A stretch of 64,000 nt of DNA from Azospirillum thermophilum (GCF_003130795.1 NZ_CP029353.1:1813501-1877500), one strand, 5' to 3'. Shown: positions 37,172 to 46,980, numbered from the stretch's first letter. A program made the numbers and translations. The notes: generated by a model not told the origin, from the letters alone.

Positions 37172-37803
37172 ATGACCGTCCAGCATCTTTCGACCCTCGA
37201 CCCGATCTTCGCCGAATGCCTGCGCGTCGGCGGCCCGGCGCTGCGCGACTTCAGCCGGCCGGCCGGCTTCGTCGGGCTGCTGCGCATCGTGATGGAGCAG
37301 CAGCTCTCGACCAGGGTGGCACTCGCCCTGTGGGACAAGCTGCAAGGGCGGCTGGGCGGAGTGGTGACGCCCGACAGCATCCTGGCGGCGGACGACGATC
37401 TGCTGCGAGACTGCGGCTTCTCCCGCCAGAAGACCGGCTACGCCCGCGCGCTGGCCGAGGCGGTGGCCGGCGGGCGCATCGACCTCGACGCGGTCGCCGG
37501 GATGGAGGACGAGGAGGCGATCGCCGCCCTGACCGCCCTCAAGGCATCGGCCGCTGGAGCGCCGAGATCTACCTGATGAGCTCGCTCGGCCGTCCGGACA
37601 TCTGGCCGGTGGGCGATCTGGCGATCCAGCTCGGGGTGCAGCGGTTGAAGGGCTGGCCCGACAAGCCGTCGCTGGCGCAACTGACGGCAGTCGCCGACCC
37701 CTGGCGCCCCCACCGCAGCCTCGCCGCGCAGCTGGTCTGGCACCATTACGTGGCTCTGCAGGATCAGGCGCGCGACCGTCGCGGCCGACGGCTGCCGGCC
37801 TGA
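37172..37803 (+). pseudogene. DNA-3-methyladenine glycosylase II (AlkA-type) (single-base frameshift)
   Basis: About 210-residue HhH-GPD superfamily base-excision glycosylase for alkylated purines. The N-terminal half (VMEQQLSTRVALALWDKL) ends at ALTALK. Adding one G at 37543-37544 (GGC instead of GC) restores the helix-hairpin-helix GIGRWSAEIYLMSSLGRPDIWP and the catalytic aspartate in VGDLAIQLG. Both halves are conserved, so the shift is probably an assembly error. Confidence 0.88.
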
Positions 37804-37926
37804 CCGCTCATTCCTCGGGGAAGTGGGTGTGCTTCAGGACTTCCCGGTGGAGGGAACGACGGCCTCCAAGAGGTGGGGCCGGCTGGGCCGGATGAGCGGA
37901 CATGACTGGACCAGGAAGCGGCCCGT

Positions 37927-38157
37927 TCAGCCCTTCGTCTGGTAACCCCCGGAGGTCAATGTCGGGCAGGGAAAGGCCTTGATCCGTGGCCTGGTGCGAA
38001 CACGCTCGGCCATGCCGGAAAGCTGGCTCATGAACTGCGCCCCGGTCGGGCCGCCATTCGCCGGCTCCTGGAACGGAATCAGAGGGAGCAGCCGCTCGAA
38101 TTCGCGACGAGCCTCATCGGAGTCCTCAATGTACTCCGAAACCAACTCCTGCTCCAC
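37927..38157 (-). CDS. Unidentified small protein with QEPANGGP motif (paralogue A)
   Basis: 76-residue protein from a GTG start with GGGAG 6 bases upstream. It aligns without gaps over the first 38 residues to the product of 43053-43277: both have an acidic N-terminus (EYIEDSDEARREFERLL here), then F/S-QEPANGGP, then a helical stretch (AQFMSQLSGMAERV). This gene has a basic tail ending GGYQTKG. I do not know the family. A longer frame upstream exists, but the alignment fixes the start. It sits in the segment separating purS from purQ. Confidence 0.65.
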   Translation of the reverse strand: MEQELVSEYIEDSDEARREFERLLPLIPFQEPANGGPTGAQFMSQLSGMAERVRTRPRIKAFPCPTLTSGGYQTKG

Positions 38158-38338
38158 GTCCTGCTCCCTGGCCAAACCAGCCTCTCTTGCCGGTTGCGTG
38201 GCACAGCCGTCACTCGCCGCACAGGATGGCCGCTCAAACCCGCCATCAGCCGCATGATTTTCCCGAAACCCGGACATTCCAACAGACAAACCGGCCGCCT
38301 GTCGACAGGCCAGACCCGCTGCTGCTTCACTACGGCCC

Positions 38339-39028
38339 ATGATCGACCTTCCCATCCCGACCGTCCTCACCGGCAAGGCCGCCCCCTTCGGACCGCCCGG
38401 CCGCACCAGCGCCATCGGCAAGACCCCGGTGGACGGCCGCCGTCCCGTCGGGCCGGAGGGCTTCCTGGAGGACGAGCAGGCCGACCGCCGCGTGCATGGC
38501 GGGCCGGAGAAGGCGATCCACCACTATCCGCTCGACCATCATGCGGCGTGGCGCAACGACCTCGGGGACCTGCCCCTGCTGGATCGCCCGGGGGCCTTCG
38601 GCGAGAACCTCTCGACCAGCGGCCTGACCGAGGCGGACGTCTGCATCGGCGACCGCTTCCGCGCCGGCACGGCCCTGCTGGAGGTGTCGCAGGCCCGCCA
38701 GCCCTGCTGGAAGCTGAACCACCGCTTCGGCGTGCCCGACATGGCACGACGGGTCCAGGCCAGCGGACGCACCGGCTGGTATTATCGCGTGCTGGAGCCG
38801 GGCGAAATCAGCCCGGGCGACCGGCTGGTCCTTGTGGAGCGCGCCTATGCCGACTGGCCGCTCTCCCGCCTGCTGCACCAACTCTATGTCGACACGATGA
38901 ATCGCGGCGCGCTGGCGGAGATGGCCGCCCTGCCCGTCCTGGCTGCAAGCTGGCGCACGCTGGCCGAGCGGCGGCTCGCCCGCGGCGGGGTGGAGGACTG
39001 GTCCGGCCGGCTGAACGGCAAGGACTGA
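38339..39028 (+). CDS. MOSC domain protein (YiiM-like)
   Basis: 229-residue MOSC domain protein. Members transfer or use sulfur bound to molybdenum cofactor; YiiM reduces N-hydroxylated compounds. The Moco-linked cysteine is in ARQPCWKLNHRFG, with upstream HHYPLDHHAAWRNDL and FGENLSTSGL. The C-terminal 3-alpha extension (WPLSRLLHQLYVDT) matches YiiM rather than the shorter MOSC proteins. It is divergent from the QEPANGGP gene. Confidence 0.92.
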   Translation: MIDLPIPTVLTGKAAPFGPPGRTSAIGKTPVDGRRPVGPEGFLEDEQADRRVHGGPEKAIHHYPLDHHAAWRNDLGDLPLLDRPGAFGENLSTSGLTEADVCIGDRFRAGTALLEVSQARQPCWKLNHRFGVPDMARRVQASGRTGWYYRVLEPGEISPGDRLVLVERAYADWPLSRLLHQLYVDTMNRGALAEMAALPVLAASWRTLAERRLARGGVEDWSGRLNGKD

Positions 39029-39056
39029 TCTCCGTCAGGCCCGCTCTGCGTCACGT

Positions 39057-39075
39057 TGACACGCAATGCGTGTCA
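39057..39075. promoter_or_regulatory. Perfect palindrome downstream of the MOSC gene
   Basis: TGACACGC-AAT-GCGTGTCA, 8-base perfect arms with a 3-base centre, 29 bases beyond the MOSC stop and about 200 bases before the chemoreceptor gene. It has the size and symmetry of a regulator operator; the loop is too short for a good RNA terminator. The binding protein is unknown. Confidence 0.45.
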
Positions 39076-39272
39076 TTCCCGATAACGGAGCTGGTGGGTG
39101 CCGAGCATTTCCTCCCGCTTACGCGCAATTCCGGAACAATTCTCGATGTGACATCGCGTACCCCCGCCGCTCCTGCTCGTGACCCTTTACTGTTTAGTCA
39201 CGAATCACAGCCGACGATTGCGATCTCGGAGTTCCGAGGGCACAAGAAACGGCGACGCGCGGGGAATCCCAC

Positions 39273-40955
39273 ATGACGATCAAAGACTTATCGATCTCCA
39301 CCAAGATCCTTGCCATCCTGGTGCTGATGGCTGCCCTGACGCTGGGCACCAGTCTCTACGCGGTCTCCTCCATGGAGAAGATCGATGCCAGATACTCCGC
39401 CCTGATCGAGCACGAGGTCGTGGCGGCGAACGCCCTGCCGCGGGCCAACCGCTTCCTGTCGGAGATCGGCCGCCTGTCCTACCGGATGATCGCCGATGCC
39501 AGCGAGACCGAAGCGCGTGCCGCTGGCGAGCAGATCAATGAAGCGGCGGCGGCCTTCACCAAGCGGCTCGACGCCGCGCGTGCCGTCACCGAGGCGCGCG
39601 GCGAAGCGGACCGCTTCCAGGCCGAGTTCCAGCGCATCATGGCGCAGGTCGCCGACGTCCAGAGGGCGGCGCTCGCCCAGGACGACGCCCTCGCCCTGAA
39701 GCTGATGACGGGAAGCGTCGACGCGCAGATCAGGAAACTCTCGTCGGACATCGCCGCCTATACCGAGACCGTGATGACGCGGCTGGACAAGATCTCGGCA
39801 GAGGCGTCCGGCTATGTGGACAGCAGCTACACCCTGACCCTCGCCGTTTCCCTGGCGGGCATCCTGGTCTGCCTCGCCGTCGCGCTGCTGGTCGCCCGCA
39901 GCGGCATCTCCCGGCCGATCCGCCGCCTGTCCGCCGCGATGGAGCAGCTCGCCGGCGGCGACAATTCGGTCGAGATCGAGGGGCACGACCGCAGGGACGA
40001 GGTCGGCGCCATGGCCCGCACGGTCCTGGTCTTCAAGGAGAACGCCATCGCCAAGCAGCGCATGGAAGCGGAACAGGCCGAACAGAAGGCCCGTGCCGAG
40101 GCCGAGCGCAAGGCGATGCTGAACCGCATGGCCGACCAGTTCGAATCGACCGTGCGCACCGTCGTCTCCCAGGTGTCGAGCGCGGTCACCCAGGTGCAGG
40201 GCAATGCCCGCGCCATGTCCGCCATGGCAGAGCAGGGCGAGGAGCGGGCCACCGCCGTCGCCGCGGCGACCCAGCAGGCCTCCGCCAACGTCCAGACCGT
40301 CGCCACGGCGGCGGAGGAGATGTCCGGCTCCATCGCCGAGATCGGCCAGCAGATCGCCCGCTCCGCCCAGGTCGCGGCGCTGGCGGTCGGCCGCGCCCAG
40401 GCCGCCGACCGGAGCATCCAGTCGCTCGCCTCCCAGGCCGGCACCATCGGCGACGTCATCAAGCTGATCACCGACATCGCCAGCCAGACCAACCTTCTCG
40501 CTCTCAACGCCACCATCGAGGCGGCGCGCGCCGGCGAGGCCGGCAAGGGCTTCGCCGTGGTGGCGAGCGAGGTGAAGAACCTCGCCAACCAGACCGCCAA
40601 GGCCACCGGCGACATCGCCGCCCAGATCGGCGGCATGCAGCAGGCGACCGGCGAGGCGGTGCAGGCCATCGGCGAGGTCGGCGAGACCATCGGCCAGATG
40701 AACGAGATCACCACCACCATCGCCTCCGCCATCGAGGAGCAGGACGCCGCGACCAAGGAGATCGCCCGCAACGTCCAGCAGGCGGCCCAGGGGACGGAGG
40801 AGGTCTCGCTCAACATCGCCGGAGTCGAGCAGGCCGCCCAGGGCACCGGCAAGGCGGCGGCCGAACTGCTGGACGCCGCCGACAGCCTCGCCCGGCAGGC
40901 CGCCACCCTGTCCCGGGAGGTCGACGGCTTCATCACCCAGGTCCGGGCCGGCTGA
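39273..40955 (+). CDS. Methyl-accepting chemotaxis protein
   Basis: 560-residue transmembrane chemoreceptor. TM1 is about 12-30, the helical periplasmic ligand domain (four-helix-bundle type) about 31-188, TM2 about 189-210 ([21 protein letters not shown]), HAMP about 211-265, then a coiled signalling domain with the conserved hairpin tip [38 protein letters not shown]. The ligand is unknown. The following gene is an ammonium transporter with its own sigma-54 promoter, so a functional link to nitrogen taxis is possible but unproven. Confidence 0.95.
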   Translation: MTIKDLSISTKILAILVLMAALTLGTSLYAVSSMEKIDARYSALIEHEVVAANALPRANRFLSEIGRLSYRMIADASETEARAAGEQINEAAAAFTKRLDAARAVTEARGEADRFQAEFQRIMAQVADVQRAALAQDDALALKLMTGSVDAQIRKLSSDIAAYTETVMTRLDKISAEASGYVDSSYTLTLAVSLAGILVCLAVALLVARSGISRPIRRLSAAMEQLAGGDNSVEIEGHDRRDEVGAMARTVLVFKENAIAKQRMEAEQAEQKARAEAERKAMLNRMADQFESTVRTVVSQVSSAVTQVQGNARAMSAMAEQGEERATAVAAATQQASANVQTVATAAEEMSGSIAEIGQQIARSAQVAALAVGRAQAADRSIQSLASQAGTIGDVIKLITDIASQTNLLALNATIEAARAGEAGKGFAVVASEVKNLANQTAKATGDIAAQIGGMQQATGEAVQAIGEVGETIGQMNEITTTIASAIEEQDAATKEIARNVQQAAQGTEEVSLNIAGVEQAAQGTGKAAAELLDAADSLARQAATLSREVDGFITQVRAG

Positions 40956-40966
40956 CCTCCCCGATC

Positions 40967-40981
40967 TGGCACGGCGTTTGC
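40967..40981 (+). promoter_or_regulatory. Sigma-54 promoter of the ammonium transporter gene
   Basis: TGGCACGGCGTTTGC fits the -24/-12 consensus, with GG at 40968 and GC at 40980, beginning 12 bases after the chemoreceptor stop. Start of transcription is expected near 40992, leaving a leader of about 145 bases. The regulator is probably NtrC; I do not see a clear NtrC site in the adjoining coding sequence. Confidence 0.9.
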
Positions 40982-41091
40982 GCGGAAGCCGGGTGGACCT
41001 CGAGCGGGTCTGCCCGGCTTTTGTGCTGTCTGCGGCGGTTTTGCTCACGCTCCGCGCATTTTGTTCCTTGCGCCTTTTTGCCTATTCTGTT

Positions 41092-41122
41092 AGCTAAATG
41101 CCTGTTTTTTAGGCATATAGCT
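41092..41122 (+). promoter_or_regulatory. A+T-rich leader hairpin before amt
   Basis: AGCTA-A-ATGCCT / AGGCAT-A-TAGCT forms an 11-pair stem with one A/A mismatch and a GTTTTTT loop. It ends immediately before the GAAGG ribosome-binding site of the transporter gene, so it could affect ribosome access or act as an attenuator-like element. Confidence 0.55.
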
Positions 41123-41137
41123 GAAGGCTTGGGCAAA

Positions 41138-42379
41138 ATGGGTGCAGCAAAGACCGGCGGCGACGTCCTTTTCGTCCTTCTCGGCGCGATCATGGTGCTG
41201 GCGATGCACTGCGGCTTCGCGCTGCTGGAGGTCGGCACCGTCCGCCGCAAGAACCAGGTGAACGCTCTGGTGAAGATCCTCTCGGACTTCGCCATGTCCA
41301 CGCTGGCCTATTTCTTCGTCGGCTACGCGGTCGCCTATGGGGTGACCTTCTTCACCGACGCGGCGGCGCTGACCGGCAAGGCCGCGGAATCCGGGGCGGC
41401 ATCCGGCTACGCCCCCTACGGCTACGACCTCGTGAAGTTCTTCTTCCTGGCGACCTTCGCCGCGGCGGTGCCGGCCATCGTGTCGGGCGGCATCGCGGAG
41501 CGGGCGAAGTTCTGGCCGCAGGCTGCCGCCACCGTGCTGCTGATCGCCCTGTTCTACCCCGTGCTGGAGGGGGTGGCCTGGGGCGGCCGCTTCGGTGTGC
41601 AGGACTGGCTGGCGGCGAGCTTCGGGCAGCCCTTCCACGACTTTGCCGGCTCGGTCGTCGTCCATGCCTTCGGCGGCTGGGTGGCGCTGGGAGCGGTGCT
41701 GCATCTCGGCAACCGGCGGGGGCGCTACCGCTCCAACGGCTCGCTGGTCGCCATTCCGCCGTCCAACATCCCCTTCCTGGCGCTGGGGGCCTGGGTGCTG
41801 TCGGTCGGCTGGTTCGGCTTCAACGTGATGAGCGCCCAGACGCTGGAGGGCATTTCCGGGCTCGTGGCGATCAACTCGCTGATGGCGATGGTCGGGGGCA
41901 TCGTCACCTCGCTGGTCATCAGCCGCAACGACCCGGGCTTCGTCCACAACGGCGCGCTGGCCGGTCTGGTCGCGGTCTGCGCCGGTTCCGACGTCATGCA
42001 TCCGCTGGGCGCGCTGATCACCGGCGGCATCGCCGGGCTGCTGTTCGTCTGGGCCTTCAACAAGTGCCAGATCGACTGGAAGATCGACGACGTGCTGGGC
42101 GTGTGGCCGCTGCACGGGCTGTGCGGCCTGACCGGCGGCCTGCTGGCCGGCGTCTTCGGCCAGGAGTCGCTGGGCGGCCTCGGCGGGGTCTCGCTCGCCT
42201 CGCAGGCGGTGGGCACGCTGGGCGGCGCCGGCTTCGGGCTGCTGTCCGGCCTGCTGGTCTACGGCCTCCTGAAGGCGACGGTGGGCATCCGCCTCGACCC
42301 CGAGCAGGAATACCGCGGCGCCGACCTCGCCCTGCACCAGATCACCGCCTATCCCGAGGAGGACGCGCCCGGTCATTGA
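41138..42379 (+). CDS. amt: Ammonium transporter, Amt family
   Basis: 413-residue channel with about 11 membrane helices. The conserved aspartate and first pore histidine are in FHDFAGSVVVHAFGG (D168, H176) and the second pore histidine is H326 in VWPLHGLCG. The start at 41138 follows GAAGG; the first helix begins directly (VLFVLLGAIMVLAMHCGFALLE). Control by the sigma-54 promoter at 40967 suggests induction under nitrogen limitation. No glnK/glnB gene adjoins it, although PII-linked control is usual for AmtB. Confidence 0.94.
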   Translation: MGAAKTGGDVLFVLLGAIMVLAMHCGFALLEVGTVRRKNQVNALVKILSDFAMSTLAYFFVGYAVAYGVTFFTDAAALTGKAAESGAASGYAPYGYDLVKFFFLATFAAAVPAIVSGGIAERAKFWPQAAATVLLIALFYPVLEGVAWGGRFGVQDWLAASFGQPFHDFAGSVVVHAFGGWVALGAVLHLGNRRGRYRSNGSLVAIPPSNIPFLALGAWVLSVGWFGFNVMSAQTLEGISGLVAINSLMAMVGGIVTSLVISRNDPGFVHNGALAGLVAVCAGSDVMHPLGALITGGIAGLLFVWAFNKCQIDWKIDDVLGVWPLHGLCGLTGGLLAGVFGQESLGGLGGVSLASQAVGTLGGAGFGLLSGLLVYGLLKATVGIRLDPEQEYRGADLALHQITAYPEEDAPGH

Positions 42380-42451
42380 CCGCCCGCTGTACGACGGTGA
42401 AGGAGGCGCCGCCTCGGCGCCTCCGCCGCCATACGTCGTCCGCCATGACGG

Positions 42452-42988
42452 TCAGGAGTGCTTGATGACGAATCCAGTGGTGATGGAGTCCAGCAACAAA
42501 GCCATGTGATGGGAGCTGATGTTGCGGAAGCGGAGATTATATATCAGGGACGTGTAGTTGAACCAGTCATAGGTCCGCCAATAGCTGGCCAGGTAATTAC
42601 GCAGATGAATATGGCGCGGTCGGACCTTCGCCTTTTTCATGATGGCGGTAGTGTTGGAATGATCGGCGTAGCGCAACAGCAGGTCGGTCATCAGCCAGAC
42701 GGAAACCTGCTCATTGATGTCGCAAATCTCCGCAACGCCATCCACCTTGGCTGCAAAGCGGATGGGCTTCAACCGCCGGACCCAGAAGGCGAGCCCTGCG
42801 ATCCGCTTGTTCACGGAAATCTCGTTGCCCTGATGGTATTCGAGCTTGGACAGGTCTTTGTGGTAGTGCGAAGCGACCTGGACCAGGCAGTCGTCCGACA
42901 GCTCGATCTGCACGTTCTTCAGTCGGCAAAGCGCGAACAGCAGGTTGTGAAGCCGTAACGCGTCCACGGCTATACGGTCGTCGCTCAT
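42452..42988 (-). CDS. Unidentified protein in the pur-splitting segment
   Basis: 178-residue soluble protein of unknown family, richer in Asn, Ile, Tyr and His and visibly lower in G+C than its neighbours, a sign of recent acquisition. It begins MSDDRIAVDALRLHNLLFAL and contains SYWRTYDWFNYTSLIYNLRFRNISSHHM near its end. It has no membrane segment or catalytic signature that I recognise. It lies 64 bases downstream of the QEPANGGP paralogue B on the same strand, so the two may form a unit. Confidence 0.72.
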   Translation of the reverse strand: MSDDRIAVDALRLHNLLFALCRLKNVQIELSDDCLVQVASHYHKDLSKLEYHQGNEISVNKRIAGLAFWVRRLKPIRFAAKVDGVAEICDINEQVSVWLMTDLLLRYADHSNTTAIMKKAKVRPRHIHLRNYLASYWRTYDWFNYTSLIYNLRFRNISSHHMALLLDSITTGFVIKHS

Positions 42989-43052
42989 GCGGATTGGTTC
43001 CAGCGCCTGACGGGGAGGGGTCCGGTAAGAGGCAGGACGCGCCGACGATCGC

Positions 43053-43277
43053 TCAGCGCTTGATCTGATACAGGGCAGCGGTCAGGGCAGGATCGGGAAA
43101 CATGTCGGCCGACGCCAGAAGGTCCGTCGCGGCGACCACGAGACCGTCGCTGAACTCCTCGTCCGAGGGGCCGCCGTTCGCGGGCTCCTGGCTTGGCGTG
43201 CGGTCAAGCAGCTTGCGGAAGCGTTCGACCGTTTCCGGCGTTTCCTCAAGGAATCCTGTAATGAACTGCCTGGGCAC
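43053..43277 (-). CDS. Unidentified small protein with QEPANGGP motif (paralogue B)
   Basis: 74-residue protein from a GTG start with GGGAG 8 bases upstream, like its paralogue at 37927-38157. It shares the acidic N-terminal helix (LEETPETVERFRKLL) and the identical octapeptide QEPANGGP at residues 30-37, followed by an acidic/alanine-rich helix (EEFSDGLVVAATDLLASADM). The C-terminus ALYQIKR differs. Function is unknown; a small adaptor or regulator is one possibility. It is just upstream of the 42452-42988 gene. Confidence 0.7.
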   Translation of the reverse strand: MPRQFITGFLEETPETVERFRKLLDRTPSQEPANGGPSDEEFSDGLVVAATDLLASADMFPDPALTAALYQIKR

Positions 43278-43559
43278 TCAGGCGCTCCCGCAAAAACAAC
43301 GCCTCATTGGGGGCGGGCCGTATCACAGCGGCACCACCTTGGCAACGGCTTATAATTCTGCTGTCCTATCGGGAGCTTAGCAGACCCTCTGCTTCGCCTG
43401 GGCTGCGCAAACCGCTACCGCGGTATGCACGGGGAACGACTCACGAGACCGGACGCCTGCGACCGGACGCCTGCCCGCCGCCCCTTGCTTTGCGGGGGCG
43501 ACGGCTTTAGTGTCCGGCCACGAACGCTTCCCCCCACGACGCCGGATTTTTCCCGCCCC

Positions 43560-44249
43560 ATGAAGGCCGCCATCGTCGTTTTCCCCGGCTCCAACCGCGA
43601 ACGCGACGCCGTCGCCGCGCTGGAGGCCGCCAGCGGTACCAAGCCCCATCTGGTCTGGCACCGTGACACCGAACTGCCCAAGGTCGACCTGATCGTCGTT
43701 CCCGGCGGCTTTTCCTACGGCGACTATCTGCGCTCCGGCGCGATGGCGGCCCACTCGCCGATCATGCGCGAGGTGAAGGCGCGGGCCGACCAGGGCGTGC
43801 GGGTGCTCGGCGTCTGCAACGGCTTCCAGATCATCACCGAGGCGGGGCTGCTGCCCGGCGCGCTGATGCGCAACGGCTCGCTGAAGTTCGTCTGCCGCGT
43901 CCAGCACCTGCGGGTGGAGAACACGGACAGCCCCTTCACGGCCAAGTACCGCAAGGGCCAGATCGTCCGCTACCCGGTCGCCCACGGCGACGGCAACTAC
44001 TGGGCCGACGCCGAGACGGTGAAGCGGCTGGAGGGCGAAGGCCAGGTGGCCTTCCGCTACGTCGCCGACGACAGCCGCGCCGACCCGCGCGGCAACCCCA
44101 ACGGCTCGGTCGCCGACATCGCCGGCATCTTCAACGCCCGGCGCACCGTGCTCGGCCTGATGCCGCACCCGGAAGACGCGGTGGAAGGCCTGCACGGCAA
44201 CACCGACGGCAAGCCCATGTTCGACGGTCTGGTGGAGGCCCTGTCGTGA
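43560..44249 (+). CDS. purQ: FGAM synthase glutaminase subunit PurQ
   Basis: 229-residue class I glutamine amidotransferase supplying ammonia to PurL. The catalytic cysteine is C86 in GVCNGFQ, and the His/Glu pair is in [11 protein letters not shown]. Other blocks are [21 protein letters not shown] and VAHGDGNY. It overlaps purL by 4 bases. The plus-strand TATAAT at 43351 upstream is a possible but unconvincing -10. Confidence 0.97.
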   Translation: MKAAIVVFPGSNRERDAVAALEAASGTKPHLVWHRDTELPKVDLIVVPGGFSYGDYLRSGAMAAHSPIMREVKARADQGVRVLGVCNGFQIITEAGLLPGALMRNGSLKFVCRVQHLRVENTDSPFTAKYRKGQIVRYPVAHGDGNYWADAETVKRLEGEGQVAFRYVADDSRADPRGNPNGSVADIAGIFNARRTVLGLMPHPEDAVEGLHGNTDGKPMFDGLVEALS

Positions 44250-46486
44250 GCGCCCTCAATCCTCTCGCCCAATCCGTGAAGGCGCAGGAGCGCGAGGTCA
44301 CCGCCGACCTCGCCAAGGAATTCGGCCTGTCCGCCGAGGAATACCAGAACGCGCTGGACATCCTGGGCCGCAAGCCGACCTTCACCGAACTCGGCATCAT
44401 CTCGGTGATGTGGTCGGAGCACTGCTCCTACAAGTCGTCGAAGGTGTGGCTGAAGACGCTGCCGACCACCGGCCCGCAGGTCATCTGCGGCCCCGGCGAG
44501 AATGCCGGCGTGGTGGACATCGGCGACGGCGACGCCGTCATCTTCAAGATGGAGAGCCACAACCACCCGTCCTACATCGAGCCCTACCAGGGCGCCGCGA
44601 CCGGCGTCGGCGGCATCCTGCGCGACGTGTTCACCATGGGCGCCCGGCCCATCGCCAACATGAACGCGCTGCGCTTCGGCTCGCCCGACCATCCCAAGAC
44701 CCGCCATCTGGTGTCGGGCGTGGTGGCCGGCATCGGCGGCTACGGCAACTGCGTCGGCGTCCCCACCGTGGGCGGCGAGACCAACTTCCACCCGGCCTAC
44801 AACGGCAACATCCTGGTCAACGCCATGACCGTGGGCGTCGCCAGGACCGACCGCATCTTCTATTCGGCCGCCGCCGGCGTCGGCAACCCGGTGGTCTACG
44901 TCGGGTCCAAGACCGGCCGCGACGGCATCCACGGCGCCACCATGGCGTCCGCCGAGTTCACCGAGGATTCGGAGGAGAAGCGCCCGACCGTGCAGGTCGG
45001 CGACCCCTTCACCGAGAAGCTGCTGATCGAGGCCTGCCTGGAGCTGATGGCGACCGACGCCATCGTCGCCATCCAGGACATGGGTGCCGCCGGCCTCACC
45101 TCCTCCTCGGTCGAGATGGCCGGCAAGGGCGGCCTCGGCATCGAGCTGGTGCTGGACGACCTGCCGATGCGCGAGGAGGGGATGACCCCCTACGAGATCA
45201 TGCTCTCCGAAAGCCAGGAGCGCATGCTCATCATCCTCAAGCCCGGCCGCGAGGACGTCGCCCGCGCGATCTTCGAGAAGTGGGAGCTGGACTTCGCCGT
45301 CATCGGCCATCTGACCGAGACCGGAAACCTCGTCATCAGGATGCATGGCGAGACCTGGTGCGACATGCCGATCGCCCCGGTGTCCAACGCCGCGCCGGAG
45401 TACAACCGCCCGTGGGAGCCGACCCCGGCCGCCGCGGACCTGCCGGCCGACCTGCTGGACGGCTACGCCCTGTCGCTGGGCGAGACGCTGGAGAAGCTGT
45501 TCGGCTGCCCCGACCTCGCCTCCAAGCGCTGGATCTGGGAGCAGTATGACAGCCTGGTCGGCGGCGACACCCGCTTCATGTCCGGTCAGGCCGACGCCGC
45601 CGTGGTCCGCGTGCCGGGCCAGAGGAAGGCGGTCGCCGTCACCACCGACTGCACCCCGCGCTACTGCCTCGCCGATCCGGTCGAAGGCGGCAAGCAGGCG
45701 GTGGCCGAGGCGTGGCGCAACCTGACCGCCACCGGCGCCCTGCCCCTGGCGATCACCGACAACATGAACTTCGGCAACCCCGAGAAGCCGCGGATCATGG
45801 GCCAGTTCGTCGGCGCCGTGCAGGGCATCGGCGAAGCGTGCAAGGCGCTGGACTTCCCGGTCGTGTCGGGCAACGTCTCGCTCTACAACGAGACGAACGG
45901 CGAAGCGATCCTGCCGACCCCCGCCATCGGCGGCGTCGGCCTGCTCGACGACGCGATGACCGCCGTCGGCATCGCCTTGCGCAACGAGGGCGACACCCTC
46001 CTGCTGATCGGCGGGACCGGGGGCCATCTCGGCCAGTCGCTGTTCCTGCGCGAGATCCTCGGCCGCGAGGACGGTCCGCCGCCGCCGGTCGATCTGGCGG
46101 TGGAGCGGCGCAACGGCGATCTGGTGCGCGGGCTGATCCGCGACGGTCTGGTCGCCTCCTGCCACGACGTCTCGGACGGCGGCCTGCTGGTGGCGGTGGC
46201 CGAGATGGCGCTGGCCGGCGGCATCGGCGTCCACCTCACCGGCCTCGACGGCGCCTCGCCGGCGGTGCTGTTCGGCGAGGACCAGGCCCGCTACGTGCTG
46301 GCCGTCCGTCCGGACAAGGCCGCCGCCGTCCAGGAGAAGGCCAGGGCGGCCGGCGTGCCGGTCACCGTCCTCGGCAGGACAGCCGGCACCGCGCTGGCCG
46401 ACCGCGGCGGCGACATCGTCTCGCTGAAGCGGCTGAAGTCGGTCAACGAGTCCTGGCTGCCCGACTACATGTCGGCCGAGCTGTAA
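44246..46486 (+). CDS. purL: FGAM synthase subunit PurL (small type)
   Basis: 746-residue ATP-dependent synthetase subunit working with PurS and PurQ to make FGAM. Typical blocks include [12 protein letters not shown] near 53-64, [33 protein letters not shown] and [17 protein letters not shown]. The length matches small-type PurL rather than the 1300-residue fused enzyme, in line with separate purS and purQ genes. Confidence 0.97.
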   Translation: MSALNPLAQSVKAQEREVTADLAKEFGLSAEEYQNALDILGRKPTFTELGIISVMWSEHCSYKSSKVWLKTLPTTGPQVICGPGENAGVVDIGDGDAVIFKMESHNHPSYIEPYQGAATGVGGILRDVFTMGARPIANMNALRFGSPDHPKTRHLVSGVVAGIGGYGNCVGVPTVGGETNFHPAYNGNILVNAMTVGVARTDRIFYSAAAGVGNPVVYVGSKTGRDGIHGATMASAEFTEDSEEKRPTVQVGDPFTEKLLIEACLELMATDAIVAIQDMGAAGLTSSSVEMAGKGGLGIELVLDDLPMREEGMTPYEIMLSESQERMLIILKPGREDVARAIFEKWELDFAVIGHLTETGNLVIRMHGETWCDMPIAPVSNAAPEYNRPWEPTPAAADLPADLLDGYALSLGETLEKLFGCPDLASKRWIWEQYDSLVGGDTRFMSGQADAAVVRVPGQRKAVAVTTDCTPRYCLADPVEGGKQAVAEAWRNLTATGALPLAITDNMNFGNPEKPRIMGQFVGAVQGIGEACKALDFPVVSGNVSLYNETNGEAILPTPAIGGVGLLDDAMTAVGIALRNEGDTLLLIGGTGGHLGQSLFLREILGREDGPPPPVDLAVERRNGDLVRGLIRDGLVASCHDVSDGGLLVAVAEMALAGGIGVHLTGLDGASPAVLFGEDQARYVLAVRPDKAAAVQEKARAAGVPVTVLGRTAGTALADRGGDIVSLKRLKSVNESWLPDYMSAEL

Positions 46487-46650
46487 GGACCTTCCCCCCT
46501 CCTTCCTCCTTGTCACGGGGGAAGGAGGGCCAGGACATCGGGGCCGTGTGCGGGTGATCGTCCGCACGGCCGATGACAAACCGCGCCGCTCCCCCTAAGT
46601 TATGGCGAGTGTCCGGGCGGAGCGAACCGTCAACAAAGCGAGGGTGCGCC

Positions 46651-46890
46651 ATGGCGATGGAAGCCGCGGTGATTGAAAAGCTGATCAAGGAAGGCATTCC
46701 CGACGCAACGGTGGAGATCGCCGATCTGCGCGGCGACGGCGACCACTATGCCGCGCTCGTCACCTCGGCGAGCTTCAAGGGCAAGAGCCGTGTGCAGCAG
46801 CACCAGATGGTCTACGCCGCCCTGCAGGGCAGGATGGGCGGCGAACTGCACGCGCTGGCCCTGACCACCGCCGTGCCGGAAGGCGCCTGA
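46651..46890 (+). CDS. BolA family protein
   Basis: 79-residue BolA-like protein. Members partner monothiol glutaredoxins to bind [2Fe-2S] clusters in iron regulation and trafficking. It has the class II KH-like fold sequence (VEIADLRGDGDHYAALVTSASFKGKSRVQQHQMVYAAL) with the conserved cluster-ligand histidine likely in LHALALTT. The gene lies between purL and the monothiol glutaredoxin gene, the common BolA-Grx pairing. Confidence 0.94.
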   Translation: MAMEAAVIEKLIKEGIPDATVEIADLRGDGDHYAALVTSASFKGKSRVQQHQMVYAALQGRMGGELHALALTTAVPEGA

Positions 46891-46980
46891 CGGCCTCAAG
46901 AGCATCTGCGCACGGTCCGCTCCCGGCCATCGGGCCGGCGGACTTCCGAGGTCGGACAAACCGGGAAAGGGTGAAGAGAC

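Noticed and set aside
43351..43356. TATAAT as a purQ promoter -10
   Set aside because: No acceptable -35 element is found 16-18 bases upstream; it could be chance in a less G+C-rich stretch.
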